This document shows positions 32,943 through 44,429 of a DNA stretch of 64,000 nucleotides, piece by piece. The translations under genes and the position numbers were made by a program. This stretch comes from Siphonodentalium dalli. Its lineage: Eukaryota; Mollusca; Scaphopoda; Gadilida; Siphonodentaliidae. Each line of letters begins with the position of its first letter. Positions within the stretch are counted from its first letter, which is position 1. The stretch is from positions 182,705,122 to 182,769,121 of the forward strand of contig CP136069.1 in assembly GCA_032622095.1 (NCBI GenBank), read 5' to 3'. The notes under the pieces are model-generated. The model was given only the letters and a program-made list of their open reading frames with translations, ran no database searches and had not been told where the DNA came from.

Positions 32943-33176
32943 AAATGTGCACATAAAATACGAACACGATCCGACAACAATTAATGAGTTATCGCTTCGG
33001 ATAGAAAATGTCGTCTTTATAATGACACACCCCCTCATCTGTATAGTTTTTGGTGTATATCGGTTTATCAGTTCATTAAGTATTGATACCTTCCATCCGC
33101 CAATAGACATGTTACATCCGATGCAATTACTGAAGTATTTTTTTTGTCGGATCGTGTTCATATTTTATGTGCAATG
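32943..33176. mobile_element. ~230-bp MITE with ~30-bp terminal inverted repeats
   Basis: Left end cacataaaatacgaacacga (from about 32950), right end ttgtcggatcgtgttcatat running to atgtgca near 33174. The flanks ataaatg and atgaatg could be a 7-bp target duplication with one change, or TGCA a 4-bp one. The overlapping 76- and 80-codon frames on opposite strands are a by-product of the symmetry. Confidence 0.75.
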
Positions 33177-33918
33177 AATGACGGGTGGTTGATCCGGACG
33201 CCGGCATTGTGTGTACCATTTATGGTGTGGTTACACATACAAAGCGGATATAGTTAGAGTTATCTCTCTTTGAGCAAGTCAAAACATTTGGTGACGACGG
33301 GGACCTTGCGTTATACCACAGTGTTGGAGGTATGTGCAAGGGGGTAGTTAACAACATAACTATACTTGTGAATACAGAGTAATCTTTATATTAAAGGTAC
33401 ACAATCCGATTCGATGGTTCCCCCTATCATCAGATTCCAACAACAACAGCATTTCGTCAAAAGACGCTTCGATTATCAGAATCGATGAATTACCAAAACA
33501 TAATGCTAACCACAGTCGACTATGGTATAAAATTTCCCAAAACGTGCTATATATCAATATTTTGTTCAACGCAATTTGGTATATCAAGAGTATCTCGTTC
33601 GGCTCGTCGAATTTTTGCCCGGCCGCCAAATATTCCAGGTGGGGAAAATAACAGATTTCAAATATCGATATCTAATAACTCTGAGCTTTGATGTTTGGCT
33701 TCATTGACTCGAATGAAATATTGTTTTCCCCCAAAGCCAAAGAAATAGTAATTTAGGAGCGCTAATTCAGATTTTGTATATTTAATAATCGTGCATATAT
33801 ATCGCAGTTACGATGATGATTATCGGCCCTGGGTGTAAACTTTATATAACAAATTAGATCAACTTGAGATAATAGATTTGTAACGATCAGAATTTACACT
33901 AAAATAATACAAATAATC
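33177..33918. other. Unannotated spacer
   Basis: Overlapping frames on both strands (33360-33691) with no domain. No repeat seen. Confidence 0.35.
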
Positions 33919-34034
33919 CTAATTAACTATCACGAGTGTTCAACAGATGTTCCTGGTGTTTAATAGATATATAATACTAATTAACTATCACGAGTGTTCA
34001 ACAGATGTTCCTGGTGTTTAATAGATATATAATA
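33919..34034. repeat. 58-bp exact tandem duplication
   Basis: Units 33919-33976 and 33977-34034 read identically by eye (ctaattaactatcacgagtg at each start). Confidence 0.93.
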
Positions 34035-34314
34035 GCTATTTGAACTACCTATGGTAATATAATTTAACAATATAATTATATTTTAAACTACATGATAATT
34101 TAACTGTTGATATTGTCTATATTATACATGACTTGTTTTAAAGCCGGTCAAAATATCTTGAGAGCTGGTAAATGTTCAATGTTTTACTTCCGACGAAAGA
34201 AATGACTGTAATGTTATGAAGTTGTAACCAAAAAGTTTGAAGACAAATTCGATAACGTGGTCGCGCCTTATAGTAATATGTTATGTTATAACTCAAAACC
34301 TTAATCGAAACATG

Positions 34315-34623
34315 ACTGATTGATTTGGGGTTTTAATGTCACTTTCAGCAACTAAGGCCATATGACGACATTGCCAATTGTGGTATTTAGTTGTGGAGGA
34401 ATTCCGCACACTTAAGACTAATATAACAGTGATTTCAATGGCTGATAAACTAGCCGATCATGTGCGGCAAACAACTGCGGCCACTGGCAAGTAACTGGCA
34501 ACTCTACCATATAAAGATTTCGAGTTACAAAGTCCATGGTGGAAACATGTGGATATGAACCCTTGTCGCCAGCGCTGGAGGGCGAAACGGCTTGGAGTTG
34601 TACCCCGAGTTGAGCCACCGAGG
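34315..34623 (-). mobile_element. tRNA-derived SINE, antisense copy
   Basis: The minus strand starts cctcggtggctcaactcggg with a pol III A-box-like tggctcaactcgg, then a B-box-like ggttcatatcc. The body matches the copy at 35711-36025, and the 3' end reads gctgaaagtgacattaaaac followed by an (aatc)-type tail. SINEs have no coding capacity and use LINE machinery for movement. The two short frames predicted here are spurious. Confidence 0.85.
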
Positions 34624-35710
34624 ACCTCAGACGAAAAAGACACGTAACGTTGAAACAGACTTGCTGCCAATCTGACCTCTAATTATCGATTGATCAAGTG
34701 GCGTCAATAATTCATCGTTTTTGATTTGCTAGTGTCAAGTGTAGCACATGTGTTACTGGTTATTCCGACTGTAGCAACTGTTAATACTTTCAATTTCATG
34801 TCTTTACTAAATTATAAAATTAGCACTAGTTACGTTGATTTGTCTAGGTACTTGTGCAATTAGGATTAGCAGTTACTTGCAGATCAGTCATACCCGAAGG
34901 AATTCTGATGCAACATCGATATTCCCTGTTAAACGTAAGAAGTATGTAATGGCTGTCATGTATATTTTTGGCGCGCGGTCATATCTTCGACGATGCTGTC
35001 ATTTCGGTAGCGGAAAGTAATCAAGGCATTTAGGTTATCGATACATATCCTTAATGGCTAAATGTGTGACAACCAATATTGTTTTATAGTATTCCGTCGA
35101 TAGACAGTTTGTGGTTAAACTATTTTAACTAAATTATTTAATTATAATGAAAATGAATTTATGACTGGAGTTTTTTCATTATAATTACCATGTTGTTTAC
35201 ATCATTTATAGAGCATTTTTCACTAATCCATGGTTCATAATCCATCATTTATTTGTTGCATATATTATGTTGAGTATAAAAGGCGATGGTCCCATAAACG
35301 ACCGGATTTAGTGTACAGTCCCCATTAAAGAAAACATCTGTGTTTATATGAAGTTTCATAGCTTGTATATAAAGCTAAAATAAGAAAAGATAAGATAATA
35401 TTAATGTTATTGCAAGTTGGATATAAACATAATCATAAAACAAAAGCTTTTGACCGACTATTATTTACTCTCCAAACCCTTTACAAGCAATACGGAGAGG
35501 GATCGAGTAGATCCATATTTTGAATTTGTCCAAGAAATTTGCCGAACCCGTGACTTCTTTCCAACGACAGGGCTCTTAACATGCGCATATTGTTACACAC
35601 GGACGACAGCCTTTAGCGTCGGCTCCAATTCCTTGTGGTGTACTATCAACGGGGAAAGTGCGGTAGTCTGAGGGCTCAATAGTTCGAGGGCATTGTGTTT
35701 ATGCATGTAG
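34624..35710. other. Unannotated spacer between SINE copies
   Basis: Bases about 35150-35320 resemble about 7960-8100 (shared catatattatgttgagtata and the run around accggatttagtgtaca), another dispersed repeat fragment. No gene seen. Confidence 0.45.
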
Positions 35711-36025
35711 GGGCCCTCGGTGGCTCAATCGGTTAGCGGTACAACTCCAAGCCGTTTCGCCCTCCAACGCTGGCGACAAGGGTTTAAATCCACATGTTTC
35801 CAGCTTGGACTTTGTAACTCGAATTCGTTATCTGGTGGAGTTGCCAGTACTGTTACTCGCCGATGGCCGGTGGTTTGCCGCACTTGGTCGATGAGATTAT
35901 CAGCCATTGAAATCACTGTTAGATTAGTCGTAAGTGTTAGGATGTCCTCCACCACTAAAACTGGTAATGTCGTGATATGGCCTTAGTTGCTGAAAGTGAC
36001 ATTAAACCCAAATCAATCAATCATT
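35711..36025 (+). mobile_element. tRNA-derived SINE, sense copy
   Basis: A box tggctcaatcgg at 35720-35731, B box ggtttaaatcc at 35781-35791 (normal tRNA spacing). The body matches the antisense copy at 34315-34623, and the 3' end is gctgaaagtgacattaaacc then aatcaatcaatca. The tRNA head is degenerate, so this is a SINE and not a tRNA gene. Confidence 0.87.
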
Positions 36026-36315
36026 CAATATATTCATGTACGAACATAAATACTTATGACATTTCAAATTTGTATCACGTATCGCTTTCTAATGGTATTA
36101 GGCGGCGCAGTGTGTGACCGCGTTCCAGCATGCCACCAGCGTTCCTGTCCCGATGTTGCACCAGCGTTTCATGTGCCTGATTATTGTTCAATTTCGCGTT
36201 AAATGAAACTAACTTATGAGAAAGCAAATAGGCAAAACTGTAATCGGGACAAGTGACGACTTTACAGACAACCAAAAGTAATTCCACGTTGGGGCCTACA
36301 CGTATGGCGAATATA

Positions 36316-36361
36316 AAACCGTCGGACTATTGAACCGCAGGACTATCGACCCTCGGGCTAT
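36316..36361. repeat. 18-bp minisatellite, left remnant
   Basis: Three units of the ggactattgaaccgtc type, the same family as 39554-39830. The LINE at 36362-39553 separates the two pieces. Confidence 0.75.
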
Positions 36362-39300
36362 TTTTTGTTTAAACATATTTTATTTTAACCAATATAATGT
36401 ACAAAATTCACGGTATGATGATGAGAGATATTGATGATTATAATGGGATTTGGCAGCAAGCATAAAGCTTACCCCCCCCCCCATTCAATCGTACCAGGTT
36501 TTGGCAGGGTAGTTTTGGGATTGATGTTACACTTAGTTTAGTTTTGATTTTAATGCGTTTTTAATTTGTTTCATACATAGCCTAAGATCGTATACATAAG
36601 GTCTGTGCATAATTATATAATATGGCTTGAATCTGCCAGTTAGTTCTATATATTTCTGAATGTTAGCGAATATCTCAATGTTTTTTGATAAGGGAAGTGA
36701 TTTTGAACCTTCTAAGAGTGTTTTTGTTTCCAAATTATTAAGGTTGCTGAGACATATATCTCTCTCGGCTTCAAAGACTGGGCAATAGTGCAAAAATGTG
36801 ATACTGTTTCAACTTCACCACATATACGATATTGATTGTCTTGCAAATGATTGAGATATAAGTCGTAGTTCAGATTGCTACACCCTAGTCGTAGTCGACA
36901 ATGAAAAATTTGACTTCGTCTTGTGTAAGCAAATTCCATGTAACGGGGGCTCACGACGAGGTCAGTATTAAGAAAAGATTTGAAGTCCGATATGGTTTCA
37001 CAGTTTTTAGCCTCCGGTGGTAGATCATTCCATAGACTCACAGCTGCAGGTAACAGGGATGTTTTATATGATTCAGTATTACAAAAAACCGGTTTCATGT
37101 CTTTAGGTCTGAAGTCGTAATTTGTTAGACTCCCTGATATAGGGGGAACATATATGTATAGGTAGGCGGGTGTTGACTTTTCACCATTTTTAAAAATTGG
37201 GTTAGTTTGGTTTTTCAGCGTCGATTCGTAAGTGTCTCCCACCCAGTTTCGTGGAGCAAGCCCTCTTTACTACAACTTCTTGTCGCGCCAGTTACGATTC
37301 TTGCGGCTTCGTATTGGATTTCTTCTCATTCATTAGCTTCTTCGTTGCTGCAGTTGTCCCAAACTGAGGAGGCATACTCCAGGACAGGACGAATAGATGA
37401 TAAATATATTCTTTCTAGCGACCTCCTGTCAAGGTTAAATGTATGCTTCCTCAGTAGGGACAGCCTACTATAAGCTCGTTTTTCAATATCTGCGATATGG
37501 TATTTCCATTTACCATCGGAACTAAAGGTTAGACCTAGGTGTTTATGTGTCGCTACTTCGCATATTGGCTGATTTGCCATTTTGAGATGGGGGTGGCTAG
37601 GTTTAATTTCTTTCCTGCTAACTAAGAGGGATTCAGTTTTGGATGGGTTAAATTTAACGAGCCATTTGTTAGACCAATCGTGTATTTTCGATATATCTTT
37701 GTTTAGGACGTCAGCAGCCATTATGGGATCTTCTACTGCTAGAAAAAGGGAGGTATCGTCTACAAAAAGTCGGATATTACTTGTTATATCGTCTGCTATA
37801 TCAATGATGTATATCAAGAATAGTAGGGTACCCAGTTTTTACCCTTGGGGGACACCAGATTCTACAGGTTTCCAAGACGACAGGGTAGTTTCCAAAATGA
37901 CTCTTTGTTGTCGATTTTCCAAATAATTTTTCAAAATGTCGTATGTGTTTTCACACACACCTAGGTTACTTAGTTTGGACAATAATCCCTTATGCCAAAC
38001 TTTATCAAAAACTTTGCTGATGTCACAGAAAAGACACCTTATTTCTTTTCCTTCGTCTAAAGATGAAATAAGTTAATGATATATGTCTGTTAGTTGGAAT
38101 ACGGTACTGTCATTTGGAGTGAAACCCGATTGTAAATCTGTTAGGAGCTTATTTTAGTATAAGTAATTTGATAAATGTCGAAAGATACATTTCTCAAATA
38201 TTTTTGAGAGGCAACTTAGTAATGAAAACGGACGATAATTCGATGGCATACTTGGATCTCTTTTTTTAAAGATGTGACAAACGTTTGCCCTCTTCCACTC
38301 ATCAGGGAAATATAAATGTTTTAACAATTCGTTAAATACATGTATATAGCACATAGGACTTGCTATGGTCGTTGCGCAGTTCTTTATAATTTTTGGGCTG
38401 ATACCGTCATCGCCACTACCCCTTGCTACTTTAACGCTTGTCAGGTATTCCAATACACCTTTGTGTGTAATCTTAATAAGTTTCAATGTACAATTTTTAG
38501 ATCTAGATAATAGCGGGGGTTCTGTTTTGTCAGATTCGAGCAGGGACGATGTAGAGCAAAAATAATTATTTAATATTTATGATTTAGAATTGTTATCTGT
38601 GTATACGTTGTTGTCCTCGCAAAGTGTCGGAATAGGTTTGTGGTCTGGGGCCATGAGTTTATTAAGATTTTTCCACCACACTGAGGAATCAGTAAAAGAA
38701 CTGCCGAGGAGTTTGTTTTTTTCCATTTCCATGCAGTCGCTTGGCAGTTCTGATAGATGATATTACTTCATTTCGCTTGGTTTTATATTTAGCCCATGCA
38801 TTTAATGTCGTATTCTTTTTTGCTTTGTCATATAATCGTTTGCGTTGCCTCATAAGTAGACGAGTGTGGCCTGACATCCATTCGGGTTCATCTGGTCTAA
38901 TTTTATCGCGACTTCATTTATTTTGTTAGTTACCACCGTCACAAGTTCTGTATAATTCACATGTTTCAATGGATTCTCGGAGCCCCACGTTTGCAATTCT
39001 TCATTCATTGCACTGATATTTGCCTCATTGTATTTCCATATTCTTCTTTTGATGAATCGGTTCGAAGTCGCTTTACAAATATTTGAAGTAAGTGCGATTG
39101 GGCAGTGATATCGAACCAATTCTGCAAACAAAAAGGATCTAAAATCTCACACGACTGTACAAAATCCGGTTTATTTGAGAAAAACAGGTCTAAGAGTGAT
39201 CGGGAATTTTCAGTGAAGTAGGTTGGTTGTTCTATAAGCTGTTTCATACCAAACTTCCCACATATATATCTTGTTTGTTTTGGTTCAGTGCACAGTTGGT

Positions 39301-39553
39301 TACAATTGAAATCTCCGGTAATAATTGTGTGATTTATGGATTCTTTTGTATCCATCGCTACATCAAGTGAAGTGTATATCTTATCCCAGAGATCTACAGG
39401 TGAATTCGGAGTCTATAGAAGGTTCCAAAAAGGAAACTGTTCGTAGGCGTGAAGATTTCTAACCACATATGTTCAAGGCCGAGTATTTCGATATCTTTTC
39501 GCCTTTTGAAATGAATTGAGTTGCGGACATAAATCGCAATACCTCCACCGAGA
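36362..39553 (-). pseudogene. CR1/Jockey-type LINE: endonuclease and reverse transcriptase, decayed
   Basis: Reading the minus strand from high to low coordinates: APE-type endonuclease remnant (39355-39005, TIITGDFNCNQL), linker (38877-38689), RT fingers (38486-38154: GDDGISPKIIKNC, SNYRPFSLLSCLSKIFEKCI), palm (CDISKVFDKVWHKGLL, then GVPQG followed by a stop, then RLFVDDTSLF with Asp codons at 37755-37760), KWLVKFNPSKTESLL, HKHLGLTFSSDG, YASSVWDN, and a C-terminal part to 36712. The usual FADD is FVDD. At least five stops or frameshifts. The 3' end is A-rich (T run at 36362-36367 on the + strand). Related to the copy at 61037-63430. Confidence 0.85.
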
Positions 39554-39830
39554 GTTGAACCCTGGGACTAACAATCCCTCGGATTTTTGAATCCTCTGAC
39601 TATTGAACCATCGGACTATTAAATGCTCATCGGACTACTGAACCGTCGGACTATCGAACCCACGGACTGAACGGTCGGACAATCGAACCCTCGGGGTATT
39701 GAACCCTCGGAATATCGAATCCTCGGACTGAACCGTCTGACTTGCGAACCCTTGGACTATTGAACCGTCGGACTATTGAACCGTCGGACTATTGAACCGT
39801 CGGACTGTTGAACCGTCGGACTATTGAACC
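39554..39830. repeat. 18-bp minisatellite, right part
   Basis: About 15 units of variable ggactattgaaccgtc; the last five (from about 39752) are near identical. Same family as 36316-36361. Confidence 0.88.
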
Positions 39831-40740
39831 AAAACAACCAAATAATAATTAATATTTTTCAAATGCTCAATGAGGGCTATTACTTGCTAAAACTGAACAG
39901 TATTTCCCGCATTCACTTTTAAATCGCGTTTAAACGAAATTACTCGAAATCTATCAGGAATTTCTTTTTGAAATTTGGTACAAGCTACTATTGTGAGACA
40001 TTGTTTAAGATCTGTCATCTAGGTGGAAATTATAACCCCATTTACTATACTTTGATAGCATGAAAAATATGTAAACATTTTGCTATTTTCCGGTGCAAAG
40101 AACTTCTTTAAGATATGACTTTTTCAACAGTGTAGTTCATCCATGTTAACATATCTGAATATTATGAGAGGACATCTAATTTGTCTTAATTCAAGGAATT
40201 TCATAATTATTTTCATGTAGAAAGGCAAACACCAATAGATAATATTATATATTTAAGAATGTTCATGCCATGCCTGCTGATCAATACAACTTTGGGCTAA
40301 GATGGGTTTTAGGTCATAGCCAAATCCCCAACTGACAACTGTGACCAGGTATCTCTAATACTGTGACCTATTTCTAATTGATTACTACTCCCTGCTTGAG
40401 TGGACCAGACTGCTGATCAACATTTGTTTTAATTGTACTGAATTATTTGTGGCTGCTCTATATGGGGGTATGATGTTATATCATGCAATTCAAGATTTAG
40501 CTTATTTTTTAAGTTCTTGGTACATGAAGGGGAAAACAGAACATAATAGTTTAAACCCTTCAAATGTATTCAAATCCATATTTGTTGTCTTCACTTAACT
40601 AGTGTGCACATTATATACACAATGAAGATGAGCATACGCTAAATTTAAGTCTGTTAATCAGATAAATAAAAAAAAATTCTTTGGTGAAAATCTGATGCAA
40701 TTTTGCCTGGATTTATGCAAAACGTGCGTCTCCCCTTTAA
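39831..40740. mobile_element. Orphan end of a TTAA/TIR element
   Basis: The right-hand terminus gcaaaacgtgcgtctcccct (ending 40736) is followed by TTAA (40737-40740) and is the inverse of the left terminus at 19529. The subterminal motif aagttcttggtacatgaagg (40511-40530) matches the one seen in the 19525-24461 element. No matching left end was found nearby, so this is a truncated copy or a single end. The interior is AT-rich without coding frames. Confidence 0.6.
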
Positions 40741-41104
40741 CCTCAGCTGCATTTCCTCCAACAGTCCCGACACAGCTTCATCCGCCACGTGATAGTGTTA
40801 GCGGAATTATGCGTCGAACTAATTAAACGTCGCAAAATATAAAAACGCAATTGGGGAACTGTCTTAATACGCATGAAATTAATATACGTAAATAAACATG
40901 CATTGAGCTCATATCAATAAAACGTACTACGTGCATGATATGCAAGTGAATAAGGGTTTGCCACGGTCAAATACAATTCTGGCGATCGATCGTGCAATTA
41001 TATATATCGTAGATAATACAATGTAGCAAAACGTAATGAGTAGAGATCAACCTTGGAGAAACGCAATGGGTTAATTGGTCCAGTCAACTCATTCTGCGGA
41101 AACT
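40741..41104. other. Unannotated spacer
   Basis: No feature supported. Confidence 0.35.
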
Positions 41105-41398
41105 CACAATTTCGGGAACCTGGGTAACTTTATCACAATTATCACCAACCTGGGTAATTTTATCACAATTATCACCAACCTGTGTAATTTTATCATAATT
41201 TCTGGCACCTGTGTAACTTTATCACAATTTCGGGAACCTGGGTAACTTTATCACAATTATCACCAACCTGAGTAACTTTATCACAATTTCTGGAACCTGG
41301 GTAACTTTATTACAATATCGTGAACCTGGGTAACTTTGTCACAATTCTCACCAACCTGGGTAACTTTATCACAATTTCGGGAACCTCGGTAACTGTGT
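41105..41398. repeat. 29-30-bp minisatellite, ten units
   Basis: Units begin cacaatt and end gggtaactttat. Two subtypes alternate irregularly: one with tcgggaacc, one with atcaccaacc. This suggests higher-order expansion of a two-unit block. Confidence 0.92.
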
Positions 41399-42049
41399 GA
41401 GAGGTACCAATTGAGCGCTATTTTGTCACACCTGCAGTTCAAAACTGGCAAAAGTAAGTTCTCAAAGCGCCATTATCGCAAAAATCGTCACTCATCCAGT
41501 AACGATCGTATGTGTGATATATGTCTAGTCGCATGCAATCCTGGTCTCCATGGTCCGGGTCACCGTTGGACCACATCTATATGGGCAGGCGGCGGCCGTC
41601 CCAGGTGTACATGGTGTTATTGTTGTACATGTCTGATCCGCCCATCCATTTTATATCTGAAATTCAGTGCAAACAATACACTTATTTTTTCCCAAACACA
41701 TCATATAAAACAACATATCAATTAAATGTACGAAGGAGTATTTGTCACAAACTTTCCGTCTCCGAAGTCCAGGAATATACATGTATATTCAGTGCAGCAA
41801 CCAATTCTGGTGCTACCACGACCGAGTAACTTTATACCGCTGGGTGACTCCAGAAAAGCGTTCCTTAAAGTGCACCCACCGATGCGTGTACACGCGGGTC
41901 AGCCAGTAATGTCCGCGCCCGATCGGACAGCGTACTGCACCCACGATAACATATATACCTGGACAAATGTTGTAATGAGGGAAATCGGCATTTTGCATTC
42001 GGATCTTTATACAGTGATCTCGAATGAGAATTTTCAGCCTGACAAACTT
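41399..42049. other. Unannotated; overlapping short frames
   Basis: Three + strand frames of 102-110 codons overlap one another and a minus-strand frame between 41411 and 42133. Composition (Cys/His/Trp-rich, no domain) gives no reason to call a gene. Confidence 0.35.
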
Positions 42050-42145
42050 GGCATCTGACAGAGTTCTGAATTTTGTCAGAATACCCTGACCAGGTTTCGA
42101 TCCCCGGTCCGCTGGGACGCTAGACCAGTGCACTATCTCCCGGAT
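42050..42145 (-). mobile_element. tRNA-like SINE head
   Basis: On the minus strand tagtgcactgg (42125-42135) fits the A box and gggatcgaaacc (about 42093-42104) the B box. The T-arm stem ccggg/cctgg with an 8-nt loop is visible. No closed acceptor stem, so not a functional tRNA. A different family from the 34/35-kb SINEs. Confidence 0.6.
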
Positions 42146-44290
42146 ACTAACTTGTGATAAAGGAGAGCTGTTAGATGATTTATCTCTTCATATAACAAAT
42201 TGGAAATAAATATGATGTGAAGACACGTTTCCGGAAACGCTTCTATCAATTAATAGTGTTTATTTTCAAATATCTTCCGATAAAATTAGCTGATCAAAAG
42301 GGACACATATTTGTTCTATTTTAGAACCGATCGTTCAGACTATATTATATAGCGATAGAGATTAATATGATCATACGTAACGTAATAAAACCCATCGCGG
42401 TTTGCGATCCAAAATACTTATAACAATATTCGCTTTCGAATTGTTCCAGTATCGAATAACTCGACGAAATTGCTGTGACACTGATACAAGAAAATAATGA
42501 CATTTCTTCTGTGTTCGAATATAAATTACGAAGAGGTGTACTTCTGTGCGACAGATTTCTCATGACAACATGGTATGATGTATACACGATAAGTCTATTG
42601 GTAACACTGACTATCTGGCCTGCTAGATACAATTTAGCGTGGAGATATAATCAAATTACTTTAAAATATGCTACATTGTGTGTTGAATTTCGGCGGCGTT
42701 GAAAATATGCACACCGAGAATGTGACATGAGATTGTGATGTACATGCATAGCTCAGGCTATGCTGATATACTTAGTCATGAGAGCCGTTGACTTGGACGG
42801 AGTCGTCAGGCCGCTTAAAATAATTGTTTGCACGATAACCCAAATGGTGGATGTTATGTTTAAATCATTGTCAGCATTCTCTTGATTTTTATACCAGTGA
42901 TGGCCTCGGGATTTCCCCAACCGCAGGGGATATGATCCCCGACAATGGGGAGCTATATTAGACCGTAAGCTATAAGATTGACCATTGCATATATATTTAC
43001 TCGACGGGGGGGGGGGTCATACAGCACCTGAGTCCTGACCCCCATTAAGCCACTCCTGATTTATAAATATTGTAATTGAGTCCTGTCTGTCGTGGCTGTT
43101 TGCTATGAGAGATTATTCTAATCTGCAGCAATTTATGCTATTCATATATGAACATATTATTACAGCTTTAAATTTGAAGGTACAGAAGGTGGTGCTGGTG
43201 TTTGTCTTCATTCGGCGAAATGGTTGTCTAGCTACGAGTTCCTAACTACGTCATCTTTCCCCTCTTGTATTTCACATATATACGCAAAATTTAAAACTAT
43301 TGAATATTTAAGTAAAACATTATATTGCACATTCTTTCCCAGATTATTCCGGCTTATATATTCAACTAAATCCCTTAGTTATTCGAAGCTGTAAAGAAAC
43401 AGACCCCACCCACAATAGTGGATTATGTTCGAAAATATGTACAGGCTATACAGCCTGGCATTGTGACAGTTAGGAACATGTTGAACCTTTGGCTTGAGAA
43501 ATATATATTCTTCTGTAAATTGTGTGTGAAAATGTGGGGGGGGGGGGTGTGTCACTCATTTTAATTTCAACGCTGGACCTGCATTAAGTTTTGGCGCTGT
43601 AATGGATATTTGCATGGAACTCCCAAATTGAATGCTATCGCATGAGCTCGCTCTCAAACTATCCGAGCAATCTGAGCAAATCGGTATTGTCTGTCTTAAT
43701 TTTACAATGCCTATTATTCAAGACATGAGAGCACCATATCGGATTGTTAGAATTTGAGCTCAGGCCATGCATAGTCGAAAAACAAATGTCCTTATCCTGA
43801 CTCGACTCGGGGTTATTATGCTAAATAACGGACATTAAACACTCATGTATCACAATCGTCCTAAAAGAGCTTCAGGTTCTGCATATTTTTCTGTTTAGGA
43901 TGACTCTGTTTCCAGGAAATTGCGAAAAACAAATCAAGTATAAAATCGACAGACTCAAATCCATTTTTCGAAATGAATTAAAACTCGTGAAAACCAGCAA
44001 CAAATATCAGACAGGCTATCATTTTGGCATCAAACAAAGCATGGTTGAAATTTCGTTGAAAAGAGGTCAGTTTGATAATTTGAGAAATGAGGGTTAAAAT
44101 TTCAATACTTGTTTCAGTCTAAAGTGTATCGCGATACACATAATTATGGTATCATATTGTCACCACAAATAGTGCTATGTGTCATATCGTATCAGGCGTG
44201 TTCATGGGGCTATTTTGGCAATCAAAATATGTAATTACTAGGCCTGAAACAATCATTGGATACGCCCCTGTATTCTATATACCTTAGTTT
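42146..44290. other. Unannotated stretch
   Basis: Homopolymer G runs at about 43005-43015 and 43539-43548. A 65-codon Lys-rich frame at 43900-44097 (starts MTLFPGNCEKQIKYK) is not recognised; it lies just upstream of the Ngaro-like element but shows no gag or RT motif. Confidence 0.35.
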
Positions 44291-44324
44291 TGACCTTTGA
44301 CATTGATACTAGTGTCAAAGGTCA
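44291..44324. repeat. 34-bp hairpin
   Basis: tgacctttgacattgatact followed by agtgtcaaaggtca; arms of 14 bp plus a small loop. Confidence 0.8.
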
Positions 44325-44429
44325 TAATTATCTAGTACCAAGATTCATGAATATTTCCCACAATACCTTGATCCATATAAATGCGTTTCGCGCCAAAATC
44401 TAATTCATATCGACTCGACATTTCGAATT

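Noticed and set aside
32919-33177. Two overlapping proteins on opposite strands
   Set aside because: Both arise from the mirrored ends of a MITE.
34418-34670. Two short minus-strand proteins
   Set aside because: They are translations of the antisense SINE.
35711-35800. Functional tRNA gene
   Set aside because: The A and B boxes fit, but there is no closed acceptor stem and a SINE body follows; a second copy with the same body exists.
19525-40740. A single 21-kb transposon bounded by the TTAA/TIR ends at 19525 and 40740
   Set aside because: A closer right end with matching terminus, subterminal motifs and TTAA exists at 24461, and the stretch in between holds unrelated elements. The far end is treated as a separate copy.
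41105-41398. CRISPR-like array
   Set aside because: Head-to-tail minisatellite, no unique spacers.
41411-42133. Cluster of 100-residue proteins
   Set aside because: Mutually overlapping in different frames and strands, no domain, no splice-site logic.
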